Assembly (NCBI GenBank): GCA_964235705.1
Contig: CAXSDP010000008.1
Span: forward strand, 1-64,000
Direction of reading: 5' to 3'
Length of the DNA: 64,000 bases
Source of the DNA: RH-AL1 sp964235705
GTDB lineage: Bacteria; Pseudomonadota; Alphaproteobacteria; Rhizobiales; Beijerinckiaceae
The first letter of the stretch is position 1. The number at the start of each line of letters is the position of its first letter. The position numbers and the translations under genes are program-made. A model generated the notes under the pieces. The model saw only the letters and a list, made by a program, of their open reading frames with translations. It was not told the DNA's origin and ran no database searches. Of the stretch, positions 32,319-41,929 are shown piece after piece.

Positions 32319-34787
32319 TTGCGGAAGCGGGCGTTGGCCGATGCCTGGACGACTTTGAAATTCCCCCGGTCGAAGGTAAGTCCCGGCGTGCTGTTCGACG
32401 CCGAATGGTACGTGCGCACCAACGACGTCGCCTGCGCGCCGCAGAAGGCTTGGGCCCATTTCTGCTCGCAGGGGTGGCGGGCCGGCGCCGATCCATGTCC
32501 GGCCTTCGACACGCGCTGGTACCTCGGCTCCTACCCCGACGTGGCTCAACTCGGCATCAACCCCCTCCTGCATTACATCGAGAAGGGACATCTCGAGGAC
32601 CGTTTCCCCCACCCCTTGTTCGACACGAAGGGATACCGCGCGAGGAATCCCGACGTCGCGGCGAGCGGGCAGAACCCGCTCGCGCATTACATCGAGAACG
32701 GCTTCCGCGAGGGACGCCAGCCGATCGACCTCTTCGACGACTTCTGGTACCTCTCGACCTACGGCGACGTCGCGCGCTCGCGCACCCTGCCGATCTACCA
32801 TTACGCCAAATACGGCGCGAACGAGGGCCGCAACCCGTCCCCGCTCTTCGACACCAACTATTACAAGAAGCAGAACGGCGACGTCCCCTACCATGCCCTG
32901 AACCCGCTCTACCACTACATCGCGCACGGGCGGGCCGAGGGGCGGATCTCCAAGACCCTGCAACGCAACATCTACAGCGACTGGATCGAGCGCAACGAAG
33001 CCGATGGTCCCGTCACGCGCGAAGGGCAGCGGAAAGCCCTAGGCCTGTTCCGCCACCTTCCCAAGTTCTCGATCGCGGTTCCCGTCTACAACACGCCGCT
33101 GAAGTACCTCACCGAGTTCATCGAGTCCGTGCGCCGCCAAAGCTATCCCTTCTGGGAGCTCTGCATCGCCGACGACGCGTCGACCCAACCGCACGTCAGG
33201 ATGGAGCTGGCGAAGTACGAGGGGGATCCCCGCGTGAGGATCGCCTACAACCGAGTCAACATGCACATCGCCGGCGCGACGAACGTGGCGATGGGCCTGG
33301 CGACCGGCGACTTCATCTGCCTGATGGATCACGACGACCTCATCAGCGAAGGGGCGCTCTACGAGTTCGCCTTGAAGCTCAACCTCCATCCCGACCTCGA
33401 CATGATCTACTCCGACGAGGACAAGCTCAGCGTCGCGGGTGAACGATACGAACCGTTCTTCAAGCCGGACTGGTCGCCGGAATACCTCGAATCCTGCATG
33501 TACACGGCGCATTTCGCTTGCTATCGCAAGTCAATCGTCGACAAGATTGGCGGCTTCCGCTCCAAGTACAATGGCGCGCAGGACTACGATTTCGTGCTGC
33601 GCTTCGTGCAAGCGACGCAGAAGATCGGACATGTCCCGAAGATCCTCTACCATTGGCGGGCGATCCCGGGGTCCACGGCGGAGTCCATGGCCAACAAGGA
33701 CTACGTCGTCGACGCGGCGGTCCTCGCCCTCACCGACTACATCGCGCGGGAAGGGAGCGAGGGAACGGTCCGGGCCGCGACCTACAACGGGAGCTTCGAC
33801 GTCCTGCGTGCGGTGAAGGGCAACCCCAAGGTCTCGATCGTCATCCCGACGGCGGGGCGACCGGCGACCATTCGCGGCACGTCCGTCGACCTCCTCGTCA
33901 ACTGCGTCCAGGGCATCGCGGCGAGCACCTACCGCAACGTCGAGATCATCGCCGTGCACAACGGCGACCTTGGTCCGCAAACGATGGAAGGGCTGACGCC
34001 CTTCGACGTCAAGCTGGTGACCTACACCGAACCTTTCAACGTCGCCCGGAAGATGAACATCGGCGCCAGGGCCGCGAGCGGCGACATCGTCCTCTTCCTC
34101 AACGACGACGTCGAGGTCGTATCCCCGGGCTGGCTCGAAGCGATGATCGGCCTCGTCCAGAAACCCGGTGTCGGGTGCGTGGGCGCCAAGCTCCTCTTCG
34201 AGTCCGGGCAGATCCAGCACGTCGGCGTCACCTTCGCCGCCGGCCTTCCCGATCACGTGCTGCGCGGGGCGCCCCGCGAAGACCCCGGCTACTTCTTCAG
34301 CAACGTCTCGTGCCGCAACTGGTTGTCGGTCACGGGGGCCTGCGTGATGCTGACGAGGGACGTCTTCGAGTCCGTCGGCGGCTTCACCGAAGACTTCGCG
34401 GTCAACTATAACGACATCGACCTTTGCTTGAAGGTCGTCGAGCTCGGGCTGCGATGCGTGGTGACGCCGCACGCCGTGCTTTACCATTTCGAGAGTCAGA
34501 ACCGCGAGCGCAGCGTCGCCACCGACGAGATCGACCTGTTCCTCTGGCGCTGGCCACGCCTGTTGAACGAGGACCCGTATTACAGCGTCAACTTCGACCG
34601 GCGGCCACCCGATTTCAAGATGACCCTGGAGGATCACGGGTCCGGGACCTACGATGGAGCCGACGTGCTGGCGCATCTGGCGGCCACCGCGATCAAGCCG
34701 AAACACCAAAGACCGTCCTTCACCAACCGGGTGATGTCATCCCTCCGAGGATGGCGGCCGCATCGCCAGGACAGGTCCATCGCGTAG
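32319..34787 (+). CDS. two-domain glycosyltransferase family 2 protein with N-terminal repeats
   Basis: 822-residue surface-glycan glycosyltransferase. Residues 24-215 are five copies of an about 38-residue repeat, pattern FDxxWYLxxNPDVAxxGxNPLxHYIxxGxxEGR, often seen in large polysaccharide enzymes. Two GT-A domains follow: the first from FSIAVPVYNTP with IADDAST and LMDHDDLIS; the second from VSIVIPTAGRP with LFLNDDVEVVSPGWLEAM and GGFTEDFAVNYNDIDLCLK. It likely adds two sugars to a growing chain. The start is TTG, supported by AGGAGG five bases upstream (32308-32313). A decayed copy of its 5' end lies just upstream. Confidence 0.88.
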   Translation: MRKRALADAWTTLKFPRSKVSPGVLFDAEWYVRTNDVACAPQKAWAHFCSQGWRAGADPCPAFDTRWYLGSYPDVAQLGINPLLHYIEKGHLEDRFPHPLFDTKGYRARNPDVAASGQNPLAHYIENGFREGRQPIDLFDDFWYLSTYGDVARSRTLPIYHYAKYGANEGRNPSPLFDTNYYKKQNGDVPYHALNPLYHYIAHGRAEGRISKTLQRNIYSDWIERNEADGPVTREGQRKALGLFRHLPKFSIAVPVYNTPLKYLTEFIESVRRQSYPFWELCIADDASTQPHVRMELAKYEGDPRVRIAYNRVNMHIAGATNVAMGLATGDFICLMDHDDLISEGALYEFALKLNLHPDLDMIYSDEDKLSVAGERYEPFFKPDWSPEYLESCMYTAHFACYRKSIVDKIGGFRSKYNGAQDYDFVLRFVQATQKIGHVPKILYHWRAIPGSTAESMANKDYVVDAAVLALTDYIAREGSEGTVRAATYNGSFDVLRAVKGNPKVSIVIPTAGRPATIRGTSVDLLVNCVQGIAASTYRNVEIIAVHNGDLGPQTMEGLTPFDVKLVTYTEPFNVARKMNIGARAASGDIVLFLNDDVEVVSPGWLEAMIGLVQKPGVGCVGAKLLFESGQIQHVGVTFAAGLPDHVLRGAPREDPGYFFSNVSCRNWLSVTGACVMLTRDVFESVGGFTEDFAVNYNDIDLCLKVVELGLRCVVTPHAVLYHFESQNRERSVATDEIDLFLWRWPRLLNEDPYYSVNFDRRPPDFKMTLEDHGSGTYDGADVLAHLAATAIKPKHQRPSFTNRVMSSLRGWRPHRQDRSIA

Positions 34788-35093
34788 GGCGATGTTCGCC
34801 GGGGTCGTGCCGGTTCAAGCCGCCTCGCGGCTCGACGTCGTGGCCTCGTCCTCGCGGGACGCTTGGCCGGCGTGCCCCTGGCTGGCGTGCCCCTAGCCCT
34901 GCTGGCGGCCGCGTCGCCGTGGCGAATGGTTCGAGCCTGGGCGGCTTCCTGTGCGAGCGCTGGGCGCCGGACCCCTTGGGGGATGGCGCGCTGACGCGGC
35001 CACCACCGCGTAGGCGGCGTCCCGCCTCTCGCCCGAACCTCCGAATCGCCCTGGGCCTCCGAATTGCATGGCACCGATGAGATCGGAGCCTTC
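34788..35093. other. intergenic region, nothing recognised
   Basis: About 306 bp of G/C-rich sequence between the GT2 gene and the ABC importer operon. It contains a short direct repeat (GGCGTGCCCCT twice near 34869-34893) but no convincing gene or terminator. The importer promoter presumably lies here. Confidence 0.5.
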
Positions 35094-36695
35094 ATGGATC
35101 GCAGGACGTTTTTCGGTGGCGCGGGCGCGCTGGGGTTGACCGGCCTCCTCGACGTGAGGGGCGCCGGGGCGGCGGCGGCGGACGACACGGTGGTCATCGC
35201 CATCGCCGACACGATCAACAGCCTGGACATCCAACGCGCCGGCACCAACCGCCCGGCCTACCAGGTGGCGATCAACGCCTACGACCGGCTGCTGTCGTTC
35301 GGCACGGCCACGGATGGATACGGCGTCCACTCCGAATATTCGGTGCTGCGCGGCGAACTGGCGGAACGCTGGGAGGTCGCCCCCGACGGCTTGGCCGTGA
35401 CCTTCACCCTGAAGCCGGACGCGGTGTTCACCGACGGCAGCCCCGTGACGGCCGAGGACGTGAAATGGTCGTTCGACCGCGCGGTCTCGATCGGCGGCTT
35501 CCCGACCCAGCAGTTCGGCCTCGGCAAGATGACCAAGCCCGAGCAATTCGCGGTCGTCGACCCCCGCACGGTCCGCGTCACCTTCCCCACGGGGTCGAAG
35601 CTGTCGCTGCCGGACTTCGCCGTGCCGCTCGCCATCATCTACAACTCCAGGCTAGTGAAGGCGCACGCCACGCCCAGTGATCCCTGGGGCGCCGAGTACA
35701 CCCACCGCAACACGGCCGGCTCCGGAGGCTTCCACGTCGAGCGCTGGGACCCGGGCCAGCAGCTCGTCTACGTCCGCCATGACAAGTGGAAGGGCGGCCC
35801 GGTGCCGGCCGTGCGGCGCGCCATCATCCGCGAGATCCCGAGCAAGTCGACCCGCCGGGCGCTGGTGGAGCGTGGCGACATCCACATCGACTTCGACACC
35901 GGCGGCCAGGACACGCGGGAGATGAAGGCCAACCCCAAGCTGAAGGTGACAAGCTGGCCCATCGTCAACACCGAGAACGTCCTCAGCCTAAACGTCGACT
36001 TCCCGGCGTTCCAGGATCGCAGGGTGCGCCAGGCGATCGCCTGGGCCGTCCCCTATCAGCAGATCTTCGACCAGGCGGCCTTCGGCCAAGGCCGGGCGAT
36101 GTTCGGCGGCCCGGCCGCGTCCGACAGCGACGTCTGGCCGGCGGTGTTCCCCTACAGGACGGACTACGACAAGGCGAAGGCGCTGCTGGCCGAGACCGCC
36201 TACAAGGACGGCTTCGCCGTGCCGCTGTCCATCGACCTCAGCACGGCGGAATGGAGCGAGCCCTCCGCGCTGCTGGTGCAGGAGAGCCTCGGCAAGATCG
36301 GCATCCGCTGCACGATCGACAGGGTGCCCGGCGCCAACTGGCGGACGCTGGCGCTGGTGCAGAAGAAGTTCCCGATGATCATCGACGGCTTCGGCGGCTG
36401 GCTCGACACGCCGGAATACTACTTCTTCTACTCCTACGTGAAGGGCACCCTGTTCAACGCCGCCAACTACGACAATCCGGAGATGGCGGCGCTGGTGGCC
36501 AAGACCATGCCCATGCCGGTGAGCGACCCGGCCTACGCGCCGGCGGTCCGGCGGATGATCGCCATCGCGGTCGAGGACGTGCCGCGCATCCCGCTGTGGC
36601 AGCCGGCGCTGGCGAGCGCCATGGCTCGCAAGGTGTCCGGCTACGAATCCTGGTTCCACCGCACGATCGACGCGCGCAGCCTGCGGCTCGCCTGA
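35094..36695 (+). CDS. ABC transporter solute-binding protein, peptide family 5
   Basis: 533-residue periplasmic binding protein heading a complete importer operon. The N-terminus MDRRTFFGGAGALGLTGLL is a Tat-type signal (DRRTFFGG). Family marks: VVIAIADTINSLDIQRAG, FTLKPDAVFTDGSPVTAEDV and RNTAGSGGFHVERW. Because AtzG/AtzE amidase genes close the operon, the ligand is probably an amide or amide-bearing N-compound rather than a plain peptide; this is inference. GGAG six bases before the ATG sets the start at 35094. Confidence 0.9.
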   Translation: MDRRTFFGGAGALGLTGLLDVRGAGAAAADDTVVIAIADTINSLDIQRAGTNRPAYQVAINAYDRLLSFGTATDGYGVHSEYSVLRGELAERWEVAPDGLAVTFTLKPDAVFTDGSPVTAEDVKWSFDRAVSIGGFPTQQFGLGKMTKPEQFAVVDPRTVRVTFPTGSKLSLPDFAVPLAIIYNSRLVKAHATPSDPWGAEYTHRNTAGSGGFHVERWDPGQQLVYVRHDKWKGGPVPAVRRAIIREIPSKSTRRALVERGDIHIDFDTGGQDTREMKANPKLKVTSWPIVNTENVLSLNVDFPAFQDRRVRQAIAWAVPYQQIFDQAAFGQGRAMFGGPAASDSDVWPAVFPYRTDYDKAKALLAETAYKDGFAVPLSIDLSTAEWSEPSALLVQESLGKIGIRCTIDRVPGANWRTLALVQKKFPMIIDGFGGWLDTPEYYFFYSYVKGTLFNAANYDNPEMAALVAKTMPMPVSDPAYAPAVRRMIAIAVEDVPRIPLWQPALASAMARKVSGYESWFHRTIDARSLRLA

Positions 36696-36696
36696 G

Positions 36697-37773
36697 GTGA
36701 CGATCACCGAGGGAACCGGGGCGCCGCCGGTGGCGGTGGCGCGGAGGAGGCGGACGGGCAAGCTCGCCCTCGTCGGCGGCCGGGTCCTCCAGGCGGTGCC
36801 GGCGCTGATCGGCATCATCATCGTCACGTTCCTGCTGACGCGGGCGCTGCCGGGCGACCCCGCCGCCTATTTCGCCGGCCCGATGGCCGACGCGCAGACG
36901 ATCGCGCAGGTGCGCCACGCGATGGGGCTGGACCGCGGCCTGCCGGTGCAGTTCCTCGCCTACGTGCGGGACCTCCTGCACGGCGACCTCGGGCAGTCGA
37001 TCTCGACCGGGCAGAGCATGGCGCACGAGTTGGTCACGCGGCTGCCGGCCTCGCTCGAGCTGACGCTGGGCGCGTTGGCGGTGTCGGTCGGCGTCGCGGT
37101 GCCGCTCGGTATCCTCGCCGCCACGCGCCCCGACAGCTGGGTGGACCACCTGTGCCGGCTGGTCGTCACCGCCGGCGTGTCGCTGCCGACCTTCTTCACC
37201 GGCTTGACGCTGATCTACGTCTTCTACTACCGGCTCGGCTGGGCGCCGGCGCCGACCGGGCGGCTCGACCTCCTCTACACGAACCCGCCGGCGATCACCG
37301 GCTTCTTCACCGTGGACGCGCTGCTCGCCGGCGACTTGGAGACGTTCCGGGCGGCGCTGGCGCAGCTGATCCTGCCGGCCGCGACGCTCGCCCTGTTCAC
37401 GCTGGCGCCGATCGCCCGGATGACCCGCGCCTCCATGCTGCAGGCGCTGGGCAGCGAGTTCGTGCGCACCGCGCGGGCCGCCGGCCTGTCGCGGCGCACC
37501 GTGCTGTTCACCTACGCCTTCGGCAACGCGGTGCTGCCGGTCATCACCACGCTCAGCATGGTGTTCTCCTTCGCGCTCGGTGCCAACGTGCTGGTCGAGA
37601 AGGTGTTCTCCTGGCCGGGCATCGGGTCCTTCGCCGTGGATGCGCTGGTCAGCTCGGACTACGCCGCCGTGCAGGGCTTTGTCCTCGCCATGGCGGTGCT
37701 GTTCGTGACCCTGAACCTCCTCGTCGACATCGCCTATACGCTGGTCGACCCCAGGCTGGGGCGTCAGGCGTGA
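36697..37773 (+). CDS. ABC transporter permease, DppB/OppB type
   Basis: 358-residue inner-membrane permease with about six helices. LRDLLHGDLGQSI and the EAA loop (SEFVRTARAAGLSRRTVLFTYAFGNAVLP) that contacts the ATPase are standard for DppB. GTG start two bases after the binding-protein stop. Its TGA overlaps the next permease (GTGA). The N-terminal Arg-rich tail precedes a first helix at about residues 25-50. Confidence 0.93.
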   Translation: MTITEGTGAPPVAVARRRRTGKLALVGGRVLQAVPALIGIIIVTFLLTRALPGDPAAYFAGPMADAQTIAQVRHAMGLDRGLPVQFLAYVRDLLHGDLGQSISTGQSMAHELVTRLPASLELTLGALAVSVGVAVPLGILAATRPDSWVDHLCRLVVTAGVSLPTFFTGLTLIYVFYYRLGWAPAPTGRLDLLYTNPPAITGFFTVDALLAGDLETFRAALAQLILPAATLALFTLAPIARMTRASMLQALGSEFVRTARAAGLSRRTVLFTYAFGNAVLPVITTLSMVFSFALGANVLVEKVFSWPGIGSFAVDALVSSDYAAVQGFVLAMAVLFVTLNLLVDIAYTLVDPRLGRQA

Positions 37774-38660
37774 GCGACGTCATCGCCCCGGTCCCTGCGG
37801 CCCGGCCGGGCGCCCTCGCGCGCAACGGGCGCCACCTCGCCCATATATTACGGAGCAACCCGCCGACGTTGGTCGCCTTCGCGCTGTTCCTCCTGTTGGC
37901 GCTGACCGCCTTGCTGGGGCCGAGCCTCGTGCCGTACCCGCCCTTCGCCAGCGACGCGGCGCAGCCGCTGAAGCCGCCCTCGGCGGCGCACTGGTTCGGC
38001 ACCGACGCGGTCGGGCGCGACGTGTTCTCCCGCGTGGTCGTCGCCGCCCGCCTCGACCTGCTGATCTCGCTCGGCGCCGTCATCCTGTCCTTCACCGGCG
38101 GCGCGCTGGTGGGCTCGCTCGCCGGCTTCTACGGCGGCTGGTTCGACCGCGTGTCCGGGCGACTCATCGACACGATCATGGCCTTCCCGCTGTTCGTGCT
38201 GGCGATGGGGATCGTCGCGGCACTCGGCAACACCGTCGCCAACGTGGTCTACGCCACCGCCATCGTAAACCTGCCGTTCTACGCCCGCCTCGCCCGCGCC
38301 GAAGTGATGATCCGGCGCGACGCCGGCTTCGTGGTGGCGGCGCGCCTATCGGGCAATGGCGGCCCGCGCATCCTCGCGACGCAGGTGTTCCCCAACATCC
38401 TGCCGCCGATGATGGTGCAGGTCTCGCTCAACCTCGGCTGGGCGATCCTCAACGCCGCCGGGCTCTCCTTCATCGGGCTCGGCGTGCGCCCGCCCACGGC
38501 GGAATGGGGCATCATGGTCGCCGAGGGCGCCAACAACATCGTGTCCGGCGAATGGTGGCTGGCGATCTTCCCCGGCCTCGCGCTGATGCTCGCCGTGTTC
38601 ACCTTCAACCTGCTGGGCGACGGCTTGCGCGATCTCGTCGACCCGCTGAGGCGCACGTGA
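37770..38660 (+). CDS. ABC transporter permease, DppC/OppC type
   Basis: 296-residue second permease subunit. HWFGTDAVGRDVFSRVV is the DppC hallmark after the first helix; the EAA loop is VVAARLSGNGGPRILATQVFPNILP. GTG start overlapping the upstream gene by four bases. It ends in DLVDPLRRT and overlaps the ATPase gene in the same GTGA manner, so the whole operon is translationally coupled. Confidence 0.93.
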   Translation: MSDVIAPVPAARPGALARNGRHLAHILRSNPPTLVAFALFLLLALTALLGPSLVPYPPFASDAAQPLKPPSAAHWFGTDAVGRDVFSRVVVAARLDLLISLGAVILSFTGGALVGSLAGFYGGWFDRVSGRLIDTIMAFPLFVLAMGIVAALGNTVANVVYATAIVNLPFYARLARAEVMIRRDAGFVVAARLSGNGGPRILATQVFPNILPPMMVQVSLNLGWAILNAAGLSFIGLGVRPPTAEWGIMVAEGANNIVSGEWWLAIFPGLALMLAVFTFNLLGDGLRDLVDPLRRT

Positions 38661-40291
38661 ACGTCCACGCGCCGCCGCCGCCCGGGGCTCCGATGCTCGC
38701 GGTGGACGACCTCGTCGTCGAGTTCGCCACGCGCGGCGGGACCGTGCGCGCGGTGGACCGCGTCTCTTTCCAAGTGGCGCGCGGAGAAACGGTCGGCATC
38801 GTCGGCGAGTCCGGCAGCGGCAAGTCGGTGACCTCCTACGCCGTGCTGCGCATCCTGGACCGCGCCGGGCGGATCGCCGGCGGCACGATCGGCTTCGGCG
38901 GCCGGAACCTCGCCGCCGCGAGCGAGCCGGCCATGCAGCGGCTGCGCGGGTCGGAGATCTCCATGATCTTCCAGAACCCGCGCGGGAGCCTCAACCCGGT
39001 CCGCACGGTCGGGCGGCAGATCGCCGACGTGCTGCTGCGCCACGGCCAGGCGACCCGCGCCGACGCCCGTGCCAAGGCGATTCAAGCGTTGCGCCTCGTG
39101 CGCATCGCCCGACCGGAGGAGCGGGTGGACGCCTTCCCCACGCAACTGTCCGGCGGCATGTGCCAGCGCATCGTCATCGCCATCGCGCTGGCCTGCCGGC
39201 CGAAGCTGCTGATCGCCGACGAGCCGACGACCGGGCTCGACGTCACCACGCAGAAGGCGGTGATGGACCTCGTCGTGGAGCTAAGCCGCGCGCGCGGCAT
39301 GGCGACGATCCTCATCACCCACGACCTCGGCCTCGCCGCGACCTACTGCGACCGCCTCATCATCATGGAGCGCGGGCGGATCGTCGAGGCGGCCGCGTCC
39401 GCCAAGATCTTCGCCGCGCCCGAGCATCCCTACAGCGTCAGGTTGATGCGCGCGACGCCGCGCCCCGGCATCGGGCTGCGGGACCTGCTCCAGGGCGAGG
39501 CGCCACCGGTCGCGGCGATCCCGGCCGGCGCGCCGCTCCTGGAGGTCCGTGGGCTGGTCAAGGACTACGGCGCGTCGCGCGCGGTGGACGGCGTCGGTTT
39601 CGCCATCCGCTCGGGCGAGAGCCTCGGCCTCGTCGGCGAGTCCGGCTGCGGCAAGTCGACGACGTCCATGATGGTCATGCGCCTGCTCGACCCGACCGCC
39701 GGCACGATCACCTTCGCCGGCCGCGACATCGGCGCGGTGCCGGCGGCGCGCTTCGCCGGCGACCCCGATCGCCCCAAGCTGCAGATGGTGTTCCAGGACG
39801 CCGGAGAGAGCCTCAACCCGCGCTGGACCGCCGCCCGCGCCATCGCCGACCCGCTGCATCGGCTCGGCGGCATCAAGCGCACGGACGCCGCGCGGGACAG
39901 GGTCGAGCGGCTCGCCGACCTCGTGGGGTTGCCCCGCGCGCTGCTCGACCGCTTCCCGCACCAGCTGTCGGGCGGGCAGCGGGCGCGCGTCGGCATCGCG
40001 CGGGCCATCGCGCTCGACCCCAAGCTGGTCGTCCTCGACGAGCCGACGGCGGCTCTCGACGTGTCGGTGCAGGCTGTCGTGCTCAACCTGCTGGCCGACC
40101 TCAAGGCGCGGCTCGGCATGAGCTACCTCTTCGTGTCCCACGACCTCCACGTCGTGCGCCTGCTGTGCGACCGCGTGCTGGTGATGCGCGGCGGCCGGAT
40201 CGTCGAGGAAGGCGCGACGGAGACGGTGATGGGCCAGCCGGCGCATCCCTACACGCGGGAGCTGCTCGCGGCCCTGCCGCATCCACCCTGA
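38657..40291 (+). CDS. dipeptide-type ABC transporter ATP-binding protein, DppD-DppF fusion
   Basis: 544-residue protein with two complete ABC ATPase domains in one chain. Domain 1: Walker A GESGSGKSVTSYAVL, signature LSGGMCQR, Walker B LLIADEPTTGLD. Domain 2: Walker A GESGCGKSTTSMMVM, signature LSGGQRARVGIAR, Walker B LVVLDEPTAALD. Each ends with the oligopeptide-type C-terminal extension around HPYSVRLM and HPYTRELLAALP. It powers import through the two preceding permeases. GTG start, four-base overlap. Confidence 0.95.
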   Translation: MNVHAPPPPGAPMLAVDDLVVEFATRGGTVRAVDRVSFQVARGETVGIVGESGSGKSVTSYAVLRILDRAGRIAGGTIGFGGRNLAAASEPAMQRLRGSEISMIFQNPRGSLNPVRTVGRQIADVLLRHGQATRADARAKAIQALRLVRIARPEERVDAFPTQLSGGMCQRIVIAIALACRPKLLIADEPTTGLDVTTQKAVMDLVVELSRARGMATILITHDLGLAATYCDRLIIMERGRIVEAAASAKIFAAPEHPYSVRLMRATPRPGIGLRDLLQGEAPPVAAIPAGAPLLEVRGLVKDYGASRAVDGVGFAIRSGESLGLVGESGCGKSTTSMMVMRLLDPTAGTITFAGRDIGAVPAARFAGDPDRPKLQMVFQDAGESLNPRWTAARAIADPLHRLGGIKRTDAARDRVERLADLVGLPRALLDRFPHQLSGGQRARVGIARAIALDPKLVVLDEPTAALDVSVQAVVLNLLADLKARLGMSYLFVSHDLHVVRLLCDRVLVMRGGRIVEEGATETVMGQPAHPYTRELLAALPHPP

Positions 40292-40343
40292 GGCCCGCCT
40301 TTTGCGAGCCGGGGCCGATCATCGCGGTAAGGGAAGGAAAGAC

Positions 40344-40553
40344 ATGGCGGACGATGGCACGGAAGACCCGATGGCACGGATCGTCGACGCGCTCGCGATC
40401 GTCCATGGCCTGACGATCGAGCCGGACTGGCGGCCGACCGTGATGGCCAACATGACCGCCATCGCGCAGGCCGCACGGCTCGTCATGGCCTACCCATTCG
40501 ATGACGCGGATGAGCCGGCACCCGTCTTCTCCGCGTCGTGGTCGGGCCAATGA
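40344..40553 (+). CDS. atzG: AtzG-like (DUF4089) amidase partner
   Basis: 69-residue protein of the DUF4089/AtzG-like family. In cyanuric-acid degradation AtzG is a small subunit that forms a GatCA-like complex with the amidase AtzE. Visible pattern: IVHGLTIEPDWRPTVMANM and a tail with DEPAPVF, which in GatC-type proteins wraps round the amidase. AAGGA six bases before the ATG sets the start. Its TGA overlaps the ATG of the amidase gene (ATGA). Confidence 0.85.
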   Translation: MADDGTEDPMARIVDALAIVHGLTIEPDWRPTVMANMTAIAQAARLVMAYPFDDADEPAPVFSASWSGQ

Positions 40554-41929
40554 CCGCCACGGCCATCGCCGCCGCCGTGCGCGGGCGGAGCCGCACGGCG
40601 GCCGACGTCGTCGCGGAAACCCTCGCCGGGATCGCCGCCGGGAACGACCGCGTCAACGCCTTCACCGACGTGCTCGCCGAGCGTGCGACCGCCCGTGCCC
40701 GCGACCTGGACGCCAGGCTGGCCAGCGGCGGGGACGTCGGCCCGCTCGCCGGCATGCCCTTCGCCGTGAAGAACCTCGTCGACGTCGCCGGCCTCGTCAC
40801 CCGTGCCGGCTCGATCATCAACGACGCGGTCGCCGCGCGCGACGGCTGCCTGGTGCGCCGGCTGGAGGCGGCCGGCGCGGTGCTGGTCGGCGCCCTCAAC
40901 ATGGGCGAATACGCCTATGACTTCACCGGCGAGAACGTCCACGCCGGCCCGGCGCGCAACCCGCACGCGCTCGACCACATGACGGGGGGCTCCTCCAGCG
41001 GCTCCGCCGCCGCCGTTGCGGCTGGCCTCGTGCCCCTGACGCTCGGGTCTGACACCAATGGGTCGATCCGCGTGCCGGCCGCCTTCTGCGGGACCTTCGG
41101 CCTCAAGCCGACCTACGGGCGGCTCAGCCGCGCCGGCAGCTTCCCCTTCGTCGGCAGCCTCGACCACCTCGGGCCGATGGCCGGCTGCGTCGCCGACCTC
41201 GCCGGCGCCTACGACGCCATGCAGGGGCCGGACGGCGACGACTCCCATCTGGCCGACCGCCCGTTCGAGCCGACCGCGCCGACGGTGGAGCAGGGCGTCG
41301 GCGCGCTTCGGATCGCGATGGCCGACGACTATTTCGAAGCCCTCGCCGACCCAGCCGCGCTCGAGGCCGTCCGGCGGGTCGCCGATGCGTTAGGGGTGAC
41401 GCGACGGGTGACGATCCCCGAGGCGGCGCGGGCGCGGGCGGCGGCCTACGTCATCACGGCGGCGGAGGGCGCGGCGCTGCACCTGGAACGGCTACGCACC
41501 CGCGCGCAAGATTTCGACCCGGCGGTGCGCGACCGGCTCATCGCCGGTACCGCGATCCCGACGCTGTGGGTCGATCGGGCGCAGAAGTTCCGGCGCGTCT
41601 ACCAGGGGAAGGTGCGGGCGTTGTTCGCCGACGTCGACGTCATCCTCGCGCCGGTGACGCCCTGCCGCGCGCCCAGGATCGGCCAGGCGACCATCACGCT
41701 GAACGGCGCCGAGGTGCCGGCGCGGGCCAACATCGGCGTGTTCACCCAGCCGATCTCCTTCATCGGCCTGCCGGTCGTCGCGGTGCCGGTGTGGGTCGAC
41801 GAGGGCCTGCCGCTCGGCGTCCAGGTGATCGCCGCGCCGTGGCGCGAGGCCGACGCGTTGCGCGTCGCCCGCGCGCTCGAACGGTCGGGCGTCGCCGGGA
41901 TGCGCCCTATCGATCGCCCCGCGACGTGA
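40550..41929 (+). CDS. atzE: AtzE-family amidohydrolase
   Basis: 459-residue amidase-signature enzyme. The Ser-cisSer-Lys triad is visible: Lys in MPFAVKNLVDVAG, cis-Ser in TGGSSSGSAAAVAAG and nucleophile Ser in GSDTNGSIRVPAAFCG. AtzE hydrolyses 1-carboxybiuret in s-triazine degradation; homologues next to an ABC importer may act on other ureido or amide compounds. Here it is the last gene of the importer operon and is coupled to AtzG. Its 3' end overlaps the convergent MFS gene by 23 bp. AtzD (cyanuric acid hydrolase) is not in the window, so the physiological substrate is open. Confidence 0.88.
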   Translation: MTATAIAAAVRGRSRTAADVVAETLAGIAAGNDRVNAFTDVLAERATARARDLDARLASGGDVGPLAGMPFAVKNLVDVAGLVTRAGSIINDAVAARDGCLVRRLEAAGAVLVGALNMGEYAYDFTGENVHAGPARNPHALDHMTGGSSSGSAAAVAAGLVPLTLGSDTNGSIRVPAAFCGTFGLKPTYGRLSRAGSFPFVGSLDHLGPMAGCVADLAGAYDAMQGPDGDDSHLADRPFEPTAPTVEQGVGALRIAMADDYFEALADPAALEAVRRVADALGVTRRVTIPEAARARAAAYVITAAEGAALHLERLRTRAQDFDPAVRDRLIAGTAIPTLWVDRAQKFRRVYQGKVRALFADVDVILAPVTPCRAPRIGQATITLNGAEVPARANIGVFTQPISFIGLPVVAVPVWVDEGLPLGVQVIAAPWREADALRVARALERSGVAGMRPIDRPAT

